DNA of 64,000 bases from Herbidospora mongoliensis. Lineage in GTDB: Bacteria; Actinomycetota; Actinomycetes; Streptosporangiales; Streptosporangiaceae. Where the stretch lies: assembly GCF_001570545.1 (NCBI RefSeq), contig NZ_BBXD01000023.1, positions 155,683 to 219,682 on the forward strand, written 5' to 3'. The translations under genes and the position numbers were made by a program. The first letter of the stretch is position 1, and every line of letters starts with the position of its first letter. This document shows positions 1-8,224 of this stretch, piece by piece. The notes below the pieces were generated by a model, which saw nothing but the letters and a program-made list of their open reading frames with translations, was not told the DNA's origin and did not search any database.

Positions 1-1
1 G

Positions 2-133
2 ATGCGCGACGGCGCCATGGCCGCCGGGTGTCTGTTCGACCCGGCGCTGATCAGCGAGACGTTCCTGCTCGGAGTCGAGGGGCTCTTGCAGGTACATGCC
101 GCCGAGGAGCTCGGCAACGCTCCTGCACGTTGA
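2..133 (+). CDS. C-terminal end of an unknown protein (partial)
   Basis: An open frame enters from the left edge and ends at TGA 131-133, leaving 43 residues. They look like real coding sequence: amphipathic, with a hydrophobic run FLLGVEGLLQV and an acidic, Ala-rich tail ending NAPAR. The composition would suit the last helices of a TetR-like regulator, but no motif proves it. The start lies outside the window; the ATG at base 2 is probably internal. Function unknown. Confidence 0.4.
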   Translation: MRDGAMAAGCLFDPALISETFLLGVEGLLQVHAAEELGNAPAR

Positions 134-145
134 CGGCTCTGTCGC

Positions 146-227
146 CTAGATGTGCTTGGTGAGGCGTTCGGCCTTGCCGTTGGTTCAGGGGCAGTGCGGG
201 CGGATGAACCGCAGACCGCAAGCCTGC
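146..227 (-). pseudogene. Relic of an IS481-like (DDE) transposase C-terminus
   Basis: Read on the minus strand, this stretch encodes LRFIRPHCP-stop-TNGKAERLTKHI. The pattern RPxxPxTNGKxER is the signature around the catalytic glutamate of IS481/IS3-type DDE transposases. A TGA (185-187) replaces the usual Arg or Trp codon, and nothing upstream continues the transposase, so only a fragment of about 80 bp remains. It abuts a broken gene, which suggests that insertion and later deletion wrecked this locus. Confidence 0.6.
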
Positions 228-457
228 CGGCGTCCTACAGCATGGTCGCTGTCACCACGAGCCCTGGCGATGTCGCCAACGGCATCGCGGAGCAGGTCTT
301 CATCAGCGTGCACCGACTTGTCCACGCGGTCACCGCGTATCAGCTCACCTATGAACGGCACGAGCTATTGGTGGCCGGGCTCCTCGACGACCTGAACAAG
401 CCGGACCACCAGCACCCGGGCATCGGCCGCCGACAGCAGCAGCGGCGGCTCATCCAC
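228..457 (-). pseudogene. Broken partner gene downstream of the EACC1-like gene
   Basis: A minus-strand frame starts with GTG at 457, overlapping the end of the EACC1-like gene, and reads VDEPPLLLSAADARVLVV before a TAG at 365-367. The same frame stays protein-like (LVPFIGELIRGDRV, then DKSVHADEDLLRDAVGDIA) until it merges with the transposase relic. EACC1-type genes are normally followed by an effector gene such as a caspase-like or other protease, so this is probably what is left of that effector. The effector class cannot be read from so short a piece. Confidence 0.35.
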
Positions 458-828
458 CGGCCCCGCCGTCGGGTGGGATCTCGGCGGGCGGCTCTCCGCT
501 GATCGCCCGTTTTATCTGCCGGGTCAGCTCACCCAGTTGAGCATCGTCGAGCCCCTTCACATGAGTCACGGTGACGTCCACCTGGCTGGTTGTCTTGGTG
601 TTCCTGATCTTGATCTTCACGTTGCCCTGCCGGTAGCGCAGCCAGGCGAGGATCCCACTGGTGCCGCCACCACGACCTCCGGCGACTCCGCGACGATCCG
701 CACCAGATCGGCGACGGGCTCTCCACCAGTTCCACCCAGGCCCGCAGCTCGTGATCCTCGTTCAGCCAGGCGTGCAGATCACGCAGGTCGGCCGACAGGT
801 CCGTCTCGATGGTCGCGACAACACTCAC
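450..828 (-). pseudogene. EACC1-family (effector-associated constant component) gene, frameshifted
   Basis: GTG at 828 opens with SVVATIETDLSADLRDLHAW and continues LNEDHELRAWVELVE, the start typical of the small EACC1 proteins that accompany effectors in actinobacterial conflict loci. The family's middle (VADLVRIVAESPEVVVA) and end (GILAWLRYRQGNVKIKI, then VDVTVTHVKGLDDAQL) are present but in the other two frames, ending with TGA at 450. At least two indels are needed to join them. The identification comes from remembered family features; no search was possible. Confidence 0.5.
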
Positions 829-872
829 GTGTATGACATCTGACGCCGCCCCTCATTCGTCACACCCGAGGA

Positions 873-1166
873 TCAGAAGTTCGCACCTCCGGCTCTCCCA
901 TCCGGAGCCGTGATGTGGACGATCTTGCATCCCGCCGCCTCGGTCCCAGCCGATCCGCCGGAGAACCAGGCGATCAGCGCGGCACCCGACGCGACGATCA
1001 CCATGAGACGGGCGGTGGCGGGCCAGCTCCTGAGGGCGTCCCGCACCGTCCGTCCGGCCTCGCGAAACGCTGTCGACGCCGCATCCTCCGCCGGGTCGCC
1101 GGGTTCCTGCGGCGATTCCTCGCGCGGCTCTGCCCGCGAGCTCAGAGATGCCTCGTCGTCAGCCAT
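873..1166 (-). CDS. Small single-pass membrane protein, unknown function
   Basis: 97 residues from ATG 1166, chosen over an in-frame ATG at 1181 because GAAGGG (1174-1179) lies 7 bases upstream. The first 40 residues are hydrophilic and Glu/Ser-rich (ADDEASLSSRAEPREES), followed by a basic patch and one membrane segment (ARLMVIVASGAALIAWF). A short tail contains one Cys and ends GANF. It is probably cytosol-facing at the N-terminus. It lies between the decayed EACC1 locus and a divergent sigma factor gene. No family recognised. Confidence 0.5.
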   Translation of the reverse strand: MADDEASLSSRAEPREESPQEPGDPAEDAASTAFREAGRTVRDALRSWPATARLMVIVASGAALIAWFSGGSAGTEAAGCKIVHITAPDGRAGGANF

Positions 1167-1181
1167 TTTTGAACCCTTCAT

Positions 1182-1512
1182 TTATTGGTGATATCTGCTG
1201 GCCATTTCGGGATATTCCACAGAACGGCGGAAAGCGCCCTCTGTGCTGGGCGCCCGGCGCGATGATCATCGGTGCCGAATCGGGACTCCTCGCGGACGGG
1301 GTGTGACCCGAGGGCACGTTGATCTTCATCTTGGGTCTGCCGGTTCGTATGTCTTCCTCGGCGCCAACCCAACGCGGATAGAGCCACAAATTTCACGAAG
1401 AATCTTGAAAAGTCCGTGTTGGGTTTTCGGCTCTGCTGACATATGACGGGTCGTTCGTTGCCGACTCCTCCTCCGCTGTTTCCCGGGGGCCCAAGCGAAG
1501 GGAATCCCCGGA
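1182..1512. other. 331-bp divergent intergenic region
   Basis: This separates the minus-strand membrane protein gene from the plus-strand sigma factor gene, so it must hold both promoters. It is AT-richer around 1385-1445 (ACAAATTTCACGAAG and a TTGAAA at 1405-1410), but I see no well-spaced -10 partner. GAAGGGA near 1498-1504 is the ribosome site for the sigma gene. No ORF with coding character. Confidence 0.4.
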
Positions 1513-2409
1513 ATGACGCGGGCGCAGCCCGAACGGCTCGCCGGACACCTACAACCCGTACCGGCGCCACCTGACCGAACGCCCGGCCAGCCGACCGAGG
1601 AGCAGGTCTGGTCATGGGATCACTCCCAGCTCGCGGAGCTGGAGCAGGATCTGCACGCCCAGGCCCTGGCACACATCCGCCCCACCTTCGACGACCTCCC
1701 CGAAACCCGCGTCGGCGACCACTCCGACGACCGTCGGCGCCTGCTCGCCGACGACGCGCACGTCATCGAGCAGATCGCCGCCGACGACTTCACCGGGCAC
1801 CTGTACGACGCGCTGATCATCGGGCTGGTCGAATACGGTGACGCGGTGATCAGCGCGTGGCTGTACGACAGCTCGATCTATGCGCGCTGCGCATCGCGTG
1901 GGAGGGGGGTGACCTGTGAGAACTACCATCGTGAACTGCTCTTCAGAGAGCGGGACGAACGCCGGCAGGTCGCACTGGAGACGGTGGCCGAAGCGTTACA
2001 CCTGTTCGAGCAGGACGCGTTGCGGGGCGGAAGATGGAACCCGGACCACGGCGCCTCGCTGGCGACCTACTTCGTCGGCGCCTGTCTGCTGGCCTTCCCC
2101 AACGTCTTCCGCCGATGGCGCAAGGAGCAGCCCGTGCCGCCGCAGCCCGCTCTCGCGGCGATCGGGGAGGACACGCTGGCGCTGCTGGTCGATCCGCTCG
2201 CCGATCCTGCTCGTTCGGTCATGGCGCGGATGCATCTGAAACAGGTGCTGAGGAGCCTGAAGCCGGCCGATCAGGAATTGGTGCGGATGCTGCTGGGCGA
2301 CGCCTCACAGCAGGAAATGGCGGCGAAGCTGGACATAACCGTGGAAGCGGTACAGATGCGGTTGAACCGATTGCGTCATCGGCTGCGGCTGAACGAACAG
2401 GAGGAGTGA
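1513..2409 (+). CDS. ECF-like RNA polymerase sigma factor
   Basis: 298 residues. The C-terminal part (about 235-292) is a clear sigma region 4 helix-turn-helix: LRSLKPADQELVRMLLGDAS, then QQEMAAKLDITVEAVQMRLN, ending in a basic RLRHRLR helix. Around residues 175-205, SLATYFVGACLLAFPNVFRR resembles sigma region 2. A long acidic N-terminal extension (about 1-110) is not typical of small ECF factors. GAAGGGA lies just upstream of the ATG. The next gene starts inside its stop codon (TGATG at 2407-2411), so the two are translationally coupled. No anti-sigma factor with a membrane segment is adjacent. Confidence 0.7.
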   Translation: MTRAQPERLAGHLQPVPAPPDRTPGQPTEEQVWSWDHSQLAELEQDLHAQALAHIRPTFDDLPETRVGDHSDDRRRLLADDAHVIEQIAADDFTGHLYDALIIGLVEYGDAVISAWLYDSSIYARCASRGRGVTCENYHRELLFRERDERRQVALETVAEALHLFEQDALRGGRWNPDHGASLATYFVGACLLAFPNVFRRWRKEQPVPPQPALAAIGEDTLALLVDPLADPARSVMARMHLKQVLRSLKPADQELVRMLLGDASQQEMAAKLDITVEAVQMRLNRLRHRLRLNEQEE

Positions 2410-3428
2410 TGGCCCAGATGAGACTCGACCCAGCGACGTTCGCCGAGGCCCTGCGCCGCTACGCCGACGTCCAGTACCACCGGTTCGGCATCGCCGGCAC
2501 CGGCCGGGATCAGGTGTACGTGCCGAGGCTCGCCGAGGCGCTGATCTGGCAGGACCTGACCGTCAACCGAGGCCAGTGCATGCTGGCCATGCTGAGCTCC
2601 AGCACGGACGTGACCGACTTCACCCGCAAACTCACGACGTGCACTCACCTGGCCGACTACGAGCGGCCGGTGGTCGAGCAGGTGGCGCACGTCACCTGGG
2701 CGTTACTGCTGATCAGCAGGTCGTCGATGGAGAGCGAACCGGTGGGCAGGATCCGCCGCACCACGCCGCCGGATCGAGTCGCCAAGATCCTCAAGCGCCG
2801 CGATCAACTGCAGGCCCGGGGACGCCTACGGGACCGGCCGGACGCCGGTGGGCCGACGGCGCCCCAGCAGGTGCCCACACAGAGGTCGATCGCCATACAG
2901 TCATGGCCCGATATGGCCGCCACCGCGTTCCTGACCTGGGTCGATACCACCAGCGGTCGGCACCACGCCTGCGCCGCCGACCCTTCCCCCGCGAGGAGGG
3001 AGGAAGCCGCCCTGACATTCCTGCTGGTACGGGCCGCCTGCCAGCACACCGACCGACTGGCGGCACAGGAACTGGACCAGATCCTGAACCACCATGTCGA
3101 CGTGGTCGACGATCCTGGCGATTCGACGGGAGCCGCGGACGAGCAGTCGGTGTCGGTCCGCTGGATCACCGTCCAACTGGCGCTGACCCGTGACACCGGC
3201 ACGGGCGGCGATCATCCGGAGATCGAGGACGGACCCATCATCCGCCCTTTCATGATGGAGTACCTGACCACTGGCCGGGCACCACAGACGACCGTGGATC
3301 CCCAGGGTCGTGGCGGCAACCCTGATGATCCGATCTGGGAGGACGACGAGCTCCTGGTCCGCCCCTTCCTGGACCGCGCGATCCCCCAACAGTCCGGTCC
3401 ACTGGCCGATCACGGTCAACACCCGTGA
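2409..3428 (+). CDS. Unknown protein coupled to the sigma factor
   Basis: 339 residues starting at the ATG that overlaps the sigma factor stop. No signal peptide or membrane segment. The first 120 residues look globular and helical (DPATFAEALRRYADVQYHRF; HLADYERPVVEQVAHVTWAL). A basic, proline-rich linker follows (about 120-165), then a second mixed domain, and an acidic, disordered-looking C-terminus. One-base overlap implies dosage matching with the sigma factor, so it could be an effector or regulator of it, but no known anti-sigma motif is visible. Confidence 0.55.
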   Translation: MAQMRLDPATFAEALRRYADVQYHRFGIAGTGRDQVYVPRLAEALIWQDLTVNRGQCMLAMLSSSTDVTDFTRKLTTCTHLADYERPVVEQVAHVTWALLLISRSSMESEPVGRIRRTTPPDRVAKILKRRDQLQARGRLRDRPDAGGPTAPQQVPTQRSIAIQSWPDMAATAFLTWVDTTSGRHHACAADPSPARREEAALTFLLVRAACQHTDRLAAQELDQILNHHVDVVDDPGDSTGAADEQSVSVRWITVQLALTRDTGTGGDHPEIEDGPIIRPFMMEYLTTGRAPQTTVDPQGRGGNPDDPIWEDDELLVRPFLDRAIPQQSGPLADHGQHP

Positions 3429-3621
3429 CCAACCTGTGAGAAGTGCCGAGCCGGCGCCCGAGCGGGCATATCCGTGCAAATGGGACAGATGCAGGCCTAC
3501 CGCGTGGCGGCTCGCCCGCGTCGACGACGCGATGGCGGGTGCCCGGGATGACCTGCGTCGAGAAAGTCCATATGAGGCCGTGGCGCCGGCAGGAGGTCTG
3601 CTCTGTCCCGAAGCGAAAGCC

Positions 3622-4128
3622 GTGATCGCTACGATCTACCGCGTGCTGCCCCGGATCTTTCGCCCATGGTCCCTGATGGCGCTGGCAGCCGCAGTGGTGC
3701 CGATCGGTCTGCTGGCGCAAAGTGAGGGAGTCGGGTCCGTCCCGCCGATGCCCATCGGGATGATCGGCACCCTCTTCCCGGGCAGCGGCCATCGTGGCCT
3801 GCTCTATCCGGTGGACGTCTTCGTCATCGGCGTCATGCCGCTCCTGGTAGCGGTGGCCTTGCTGGCGAAGTCGCGGATCCCGGGGACGGTCGTCGGGACA
3901 GTCTGTGGGCTGCTGGGGCTGGCCCACCTCGTGGAGGTCTCGGACGCGCTGCCGTCAACACTGGAGATGATCGGTCTCCCCGTGGACGACACCGCGGGCA
4001 GCCAGCCGGACTTCTACCTCGGCACCCGCCCGGATGGCGCGTACTGGGCCTTGGCAGTCCTCGCCTACGGGCTCATCGTGCTCGCCCTCCGCCGGAACAC
4101 GCAACGGAAGGCGGTCAGCACGCAGTAG
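3622..4128 (+). CDS. Multi-pass membrane protein, unknown function
   Basis: 168 residues from GTG 3622. About four hydrophobic segments: LMALAAAVVPIGLLA; VFVIGVMPLLVAVALL; VVGTVCGLLGLAHLV; and ALAVLAYGLIVLAL near the end, followed by a basic tail. The loop between segments 1 and 2 is Gly/Pro-rich. The start is uncertain: an in-frame ATG at 3532 would add 30 residues, and no strong ribosome site fits either. It follows the coupled sigma pair on the same strand after about 190 bases. Confidence 0.45.
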   Translation: MIATIYRVLPRIFRPWSLMALAAAVVPIGLLAQSEGVGSVPPMPIGMIGTLFPGSGHRGLLYPVDVFVIGVMPLLVAVALLAKSRIPGTVVGTVCGLLGLAHLVEVSDALPSTLEMIGLPVDDTAGSQPDFYLGTRPDGAYWALAVLAYGLIVLALRRNTQRKAVSTQ

Positions 4129-4379
4129 TCTCGTCGCGGCTACCCGCCCGGCACCGCGCAGGAAGCCCTCGACTAAGGCCCGGCCCACCCCCGACGAATC
4201 AACGCGCGCGACCACTAGTCATTCGGGGCATGACTGGGGGAACGCAGCCAAGATCGTTGCCGTCCCGCGCGACCCCGTGCGATGCGTCGGAGGTCGTGCG
4301 ACATCACGAGCAGGCCCGTTACCTCGCTTCACTCCGTTACCAAGTCCCTCGCAAGTTAGTGACCTTAACGTGGTGCGAC

Positions 4380-5168
4380 ATGGGAAAACGGCTGATGATC
4401 TGCGTCCTTTTGATGGCCCTCACAGGGTGCGGGACGGCGGAGATCACCAACGAAAGTCAGGTGAACGGCGCGGTGAGCCAGGAGGAATCCGTGGACGGCG
4501 GGACAATCGAACCCGGCGTGCTGCGGGGGCGGGTGGTCGACGCGGCGGGCAAGCCGATCAAGGGGGCTGAGATCGTCGCCGACAATCAGTTGCTCTACAA
4601 CAGCAACGCGGTCGTAAGGACCGACGGCGACGGCTTCTACCGAGTCGACACGAACGTCGCGACGACCTTTCACGCGACGGCGACCGTGACCAGCGAGTAC
4701 AACGGCCAGGAATACACCTTGAGCCTGGCGCCCGACGACGACGGCCCCTTCGCCGGGCCGAGCGGCGCCATCAGGAACTTCACCTGGAAACTCACAGGGA
4801 AGCAGGCCGACGGTCTCGGCTTCTACGGGGGAAAGGTGCTCTTCTACCTCGACAGCACCGACCCGCTCAACCCAGACGCCTTCCTGGAAGACGAGAAGGT
4901 GCGGCTCACTCTCACTCCGGACGGTCCCTTGATCGACGGTTCCGAAGGGCCTCCGATCGTCGGGATGGCGACGAGGAACGGAGACGGCTCCGGCCTGGAG
5001 GACGTGCCCATCAGCCGTTACCGGATCACCGCCGACTACGAGGGCCGCCCTCTCTCCGTGAAGCTCCGCAAGGGCGGCGACTACGTGGAAGAGGTCGTCG
5101 CCGACTTCGCCCCCATCATGACCGGCATCTACTGGATCGAGTTAGAGCTCGCACTCCCACGGGGGTGA
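4380..5168 (+). CDS. Secreted lipoprotein with carboxypeptidase-regulatory-like domain
   Basis: 262 residues. The N-terminus is a lipoprotein signal: MGKR, a hydrophobic core, then lipobox LTGC with Cys17 as the lipidated residue. After an acidic spacer, residues about 45-110 have the beta-sandwich pattern of CarboxypepD_reg-type domains (VLRGRVVDAAGKPIKGAEIV ... RTDGDGFYRVDT). The rest is beta-rich and acidic (FYLDSTDPLNPDAF; MATRNGDGSGLEDVPISRYR). It should sit on the outer face of the membrane as a structural or ligand-binding protein. Upstream in-frame codons lack signal-peptide character, which supports the ATG at 4380. Confidence 0.65.
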   Translation: MGKRLMICVLLMALTGCGTAEITNESQVNGAVSQEESVDGGTIEPGVLRGRVVDAAGKPIKGAEIVADNQLLYNSNAVVRTDGDGFYRVDTNVATTFHATATVTSEYNGQEYTLSLAPDDDGPFAGPSGAIRNFTWKLTGKQADGLGFYGGKVLFYLDSTDPLNPDAFLEDEKVRLTLTPDGPLIDGSEGPPIVGMATRNGDGSGLEDVPISRYRITADYEGRPLSVKLRKGGDYVEEVVADFAPIMTGIYWIELELALPRG

Positions 5169-5430
5169 CTCTGCAGGCGTGATCGCTCCCGTCGCGCACG
5201 CTCGTGCGGTCAGCCCGCCACCAAGCTCATACCGACCCGGGCAGGGTCAGGCAGACGGCTCCACAGCGTCGAGGTTCTGCTCCGCATCTAAGCCAAGTGC
5301 GTCACTGGACAAGACGTTGTCGCACGTCAGTGCATCGAAGCGGCCCTCTCCGCCGGCTGATCCCGTGGGTAAGAACTGGGTAAGGACACCCACAAACGAT
5401 CAGCTTTAACCGCACACCACCGAACACAAG
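5169..5430. other. Intergenic region with no convincing gene
   Basis: Between the lipoprotein stop and the terminator beside tRNA-Arg. A 76-codon plus-strand frame (5179-5409) exists but has no ribosome site and low-complexity content. It ends in a Lys/Asn/Thr-rich tail (GKNWVRTPTNDQL) unlike the neighbours. It could be a scrap of an element once integrated at the tRNA-Arg gene, but nothing identifies it. Confidence 0.3.
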
Positions 5431-5471
5431 AAAGAGCCCTCAACCCGCATCCGTGCAGGTCAGGGCTCTTT
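5431..5471. terminator. Bidirectional intrinsic terminator beside tRNA-Arg
   Basis: A perfect 10-bp stem, AAAGAGCCCT (5431-5440) with AGGGCTCTTT (5462-5471), and a 21-base loop. On the plus strand the U-run continues into TTATT; on the minus strand the A-rich arm gives a U-rich end. It ends transcription of the minus-strand tRNA-Arg gene and shields it from the lipoprotein gene. Confidence 0.75.
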
Positions 5472-5475
5472 TTAT

Positions 5476-5551
5476 TGGTGCCCCCGATAGGATTCGAACC
5501 TACGACACCAGGTTTAGGAAACCTGTGCTCTATCCCCTGAGCTACGGGAGC
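5476..5551 (-). tRNA. tRNA-Arg (anticodon CCT)
   Basis: The minus strand folds as a cloverleaf: acceptor stem GCTCCCG/CGGGGGC, anticodon stem CAGGT/ACCTG with loop TTCCTAA (anticodon CCT, reading AGG), and T-arm with GGTTCGAATCC. The 73-nt body is 5479-5551. CCA is encoded (5476-5478). A terminator hairpin follows. Confidence 0.95.
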
Positions 5552-5683
5552 CGACCCCCCCAGCCTAGCGAAACCAAGCGCCCCCGCGCGCCACCCACCC
5601 CACCTCAAGGTCATCACGCCCAAAGGTAAAGCTCCCGGCAACCCCCACCCCCCAAGCTCCCGCAAGATGATGGGCTCGGACCC

Positions 5684-6124
5684 GTGAACCGAGGACGCCG
5701 ACCCGGGAGCCGCGCACTCCGCCCCATGGTCCTGCTGGCCGCCCTGCTAGCCCCAGCCGTACTGGCCTTAGGCTTACTCGTCGCCGAACTGACCCAATTC
5801 GGCGTCCCGCCATACCTGCGAGCGAAGCCCGCGGAGCCCCCGACGTTCATGGCTCCCACCCCGCTCCCGCGCCCCCTCACCCCGGATCGCCTGTACGAAG
5901 GCCGCGTCCCCGCCCCCAAGCAAAAACGCCCAAGGCGCCCAAAGCCCCCCGTCCAGGCCGCAGCGCCCCCGAGGAGCGAGGTCAAGCACCCCCCGAGCGC
6001 CGGCACCCCCCAACCGCAGCCAAGGCACCAGCCCCCCGCAGAGGTAAGGGCCGCCTGCCCCGACGAATGGACCGACACCTGGCTCTGGGAACTCTGCCAG
6101 GAGGAAGCTCGCAAGCCGGCCTGA
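5684..6124 (+). CDS. Proline-rich single-pass membrane protein
   Basis: 146 residues from GTG 5684. A basic N-terminus is followed by one membrane segment or uncleaved signal (MVLLAALLAPAVLALGLLVA), then a long extracytoplasmic Pro/Arg/Lys-rich stretch. The short C-terminal motif ACPDEWTDTWLWELCQEEAR contains two cysteines that could form a disulfide. The Trp-rich end looks like the functional part, held out from the membrane by the proline spacer. It lies upstream of the VanY-like gene on the same strand, but 164 bases apart. Function unknown. Confidence 0.5.
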   Translation: MNRGRRPGSRALRPMVLLAALLAPAVLALGLLVAELTQFGVPPYLRAKPAEPPTFMAPTPLPRPLTPDRLYEGRVPAPKQKRPRRPKPPVQAAAPPRSEVKHPPSAGTPQPQPRHQPPAEVRAACPDEWTDTWLWELCQEEARKPA

Positions 6125-6288
6125 AAACGTCAGCCCAACCAGCAAGAACGGTCCACAAAGCCCATTCGGCATAAGACACGCCAATCGGTATGTAACGGCT
6201 CCAACGACTCGGGCACGACCACGCATCCTGCTGTAGTAACGTGCCTCCCTGACCGAGGTCACGAATTCGCAAACGGAGGAGTCGAAGC

Positions 6289-7329
6289 GTGCCTACTCCT
6301 CGATCAGCGGGACTGGTCGCGGCCGTCATGCTGGTGTTTTCCCTGGTACCGGTGGGGATTGCCCAGGCGGCGCCGAAGAAGGAGCCCGCCACGCTGACCG
6401 AGCTGCGCCGGGACGCCGAAGAGGCGGCCAAGGGGATCGAGTCGGCCACCAAGGCGCTCGTGGCGCGGCAGAAGGAGTTCGACTCCTCCAACAAGCAGCT
6501 TGAGGCCAAGCTCACCGAGCTGCGCACGGCCGACGAGAAGCTCGCGCGTATCCGCCAGCCGCTGTCGGACCTCATCGAGGTCATGTACCAGAACCCGACC
6601 AGCAAGAACATGGGTTCTCTCATGACCAGCACGAACGGTGAGGTCTCGCTGCGGGCTCTGAGCGACGTCAACCAGCTGATCGCGGGGCGCAACATCGTGG
6701 TCGCGGACGCCACCCGCCTGTTCCAGGACCGCGAAAGCCTGGCCGCCGAGGCGCAGGAACTGCGGGCCACCAAGCTCCTCCAGGAAGCCCAGCTCACGTT
6801 CGAGATCGACACGCTTCGGAAGCAGTCGCAGAAGACCGTCAAATCCCTCACGTCCGCGTTGGCGAAGCTTGGCGTGAAACGCGGCGGCGGCGCGTGTGAC
6901 CCGACGAGGGTCGTGCTCGCCGAGGAGTATGCCAACGGGCTGCTTCCCACGAACGTGCTCTGCCCGCTGCCCTTCAAGGGCGAGGAACTCCGCGCCGACG
7001 CCGCGATCGCCTTCGCCGACCTCAACCTGGCGTACAAGCGACGCTTCGGCGAGCCCCTCTGTGTCGTCGACAGCTACCGCAGCCTCCGCGACCAGCAGAT
7101 CGTCTACTACCAGCGCCCCGGCCTGGCCGCCATCCCCGGACGCAGCAACCACGGACTCGGCCTCGCGATCGACTTCTGCGGCGCGATCCGCGTGTACAAA
7201 TCCACCGAATTCGTCTGGCTCGAACAGAACGGCAAGCAGTTCGGCTGGATCCACCCCGACTGGGCCTACGTGAGCCCCTTCGAACCCTGGCACTGGGAAT
7301 ACGACCCGAAGGTCGGATCCCTCCTCTAG
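6289..7329 (+). CDS. Secreted D-alanyl-D-alanine carboxypeptidase-like protein (VanY/M15B)
   Basis: 346 residues from GTG 6289 with a GGAGGAG site upstream. A signal peptide (AAVMLVFSLVPVGIAQA) precedes a long coiled coil (about 32-205; ELRRDAEEAAKGIESATKAL). The C-terminal third is an M15B peptidase domain with the zinc/catalytic set SNHGLGLAID (His288, Asp295) and PWHWEY (His335, Glu337), plus the SYRSLRDQQ motif before them. It should trim or remodel peptidoglycan stem peptides outside the membrane. The coiled coil may dock it on a partner or regulate it, as in hydrolase activators. Confidence 0.8.
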   Translation: MPTPRSAGLVAAVMLVFSLVPVGIAQAAPKKEPATLTELRRDAEEAAKGIESATKALVARQKEFDSSNKQLEAKLTELRTADEKLARIRQPLSDLIEVMYQNPTSKNMGSLMTSTNGEVSLRALSDVNQLIAGRNIVVADATRLFQDRESLAAEAQELRATKLLQEAQLTFEIDTLRKQSQKTVKSLTSALAKLGVKRGGGACDPTRVVLAEEYANGLLPTNVLCPLPFKGEELRADAAIAFADLNLAYKRRFGEPLCVVDSYRSLRDQQIVYYQRPGLAAIPGRSNHGLGLAIDFCGAIRVYKSTEFVWLEQNGKQFGWIHPDWAYVSPFEPWHWEYDPKVGSLL

Positions 7330-7487
7330 CGGGTCATTTAAAAGCTCTTCTCCCGTTACGGCTCCCGCCTGGCCGGCCCCGACCACCGCCCCGGCCCGCC
7401 CCGTATCCGGCGCCGACCACCCGCTCCCGCCCCACCCCGCAACGACAGCAAGCCCGGCGATACGACCCACCGGGGAGCAGCTTTCCC
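7330..7487. other. Intergenic gap between convergent genes
   Basis: 158 bases between the stop codons of the VanY-like and SAF-domain genes. GC-rich and pyrimidine-heavy on the plus strand. No ORF and no hairpin I would call a terminator. Confidence 0.3.
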
Positions 7488-8078
7488 TCAACGTGGATGG
7501 ATGGCGAACGACAGCCGCGCGCTCGCCTGCGCCCGTGCCAGTGACGTGGCCTGACCGGTCGTCGTGGCGAGCACGAGCAGCCCGCCCTCCTCCGACTGCG
7601 CCTTCGTCAGCACGGTCACCCGCTGCGCCGCGGTCTCCGCATGGGTCTCATAAGCGGCCAGCACGTCGATCACATCCCCGGACGTCACCAGCCCGGCCGC
7701 ATCGGCGTCCTCGATCCGTACCGGAGTGGCGACCAATCCCGGCGCGTTCCCGGCGAGCAACCCACCACCCAGCAGCCGGGCATCGGTCAGCACCTCTCCC
7801 CGCCGTGCCGGCGCGGTCAGCACCTTCCCCGCCACGGCGGAACCGGCGACCAGATACCCATCAGGCAGCGCCGACGACGGCAGCCGAACAGTCACGAGAT
7901 CACTCGCCGCCAGCCGTCCACCGGAAAGATCACGGGCCGCGACCAGAACGGCCACACCCGACGGAGCCCGTACGGACACCAGGGTTCCGGCCAACGCCAG
8001 CCCGAGCAGGACAGCGGAGATCAGCCGACGGCGTCTGGCGAGCACACGAGCCCACCGCGCCGGCACCGCGACACGCAT
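7488..8078 (-). CDS. SAF-domain protein, CpaB/RcpC-like
   Basis: 196 residues from ATG 8078. GGAG 8 bases upstream supports this start over a longer frame beginning at 8198. One membrane segment (LISAVLLGLALAGTLVSV) precedes an SAF domain (about 45-100: VLVAARDLSGGRLAASDLVT, then APARRGEVLTDARLL) and a second beta-rich part (GDVIDVLAAYETHAETAAQR). The architecture matches CpaB/RcpC, which acts with Flp/Tad pilus assembly, but no tad genes are in the window. It may be an orphan relative. Confidence 0.65.
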   Translation of the reverse strand: MRVAVPARWARVLARRRRLISAVLLGLALAGTLVSVRAPSGVAVLVAARDLSGGRLAASDLVTVRLPSSALPDGYLVAGSAVAGKVLTAPARRGEVLTDARLLGGGLLAGNAPGLVATPVRIEDADAAGLVTSGDVIDVLAAYETHAETAAQRVTVLTKAQSEEGGLLVLATTTGQATSLARAQASARLSFAIHPR

Positions 8079-8224
8079 CAGAAGACTCCAAGACGAAAGG
8101 GCTCGCGACCAGACGGCGTGTTCACGCAGACATCGGTCGTCATTCCCCCAGCGGATGACGCAGGTCAGTCTGTCCGTCCTACGGCGCCGCCTTCTCACCC
8201 AACGGCGCCGTGCGACGAAATCAC

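Noticed and set aside
5179..5409. 76-residue ORF before tRNA-Arg
   Set aside because: No ribosome site, unusual composition and no recognisable motif; kept as a possible scrap only.
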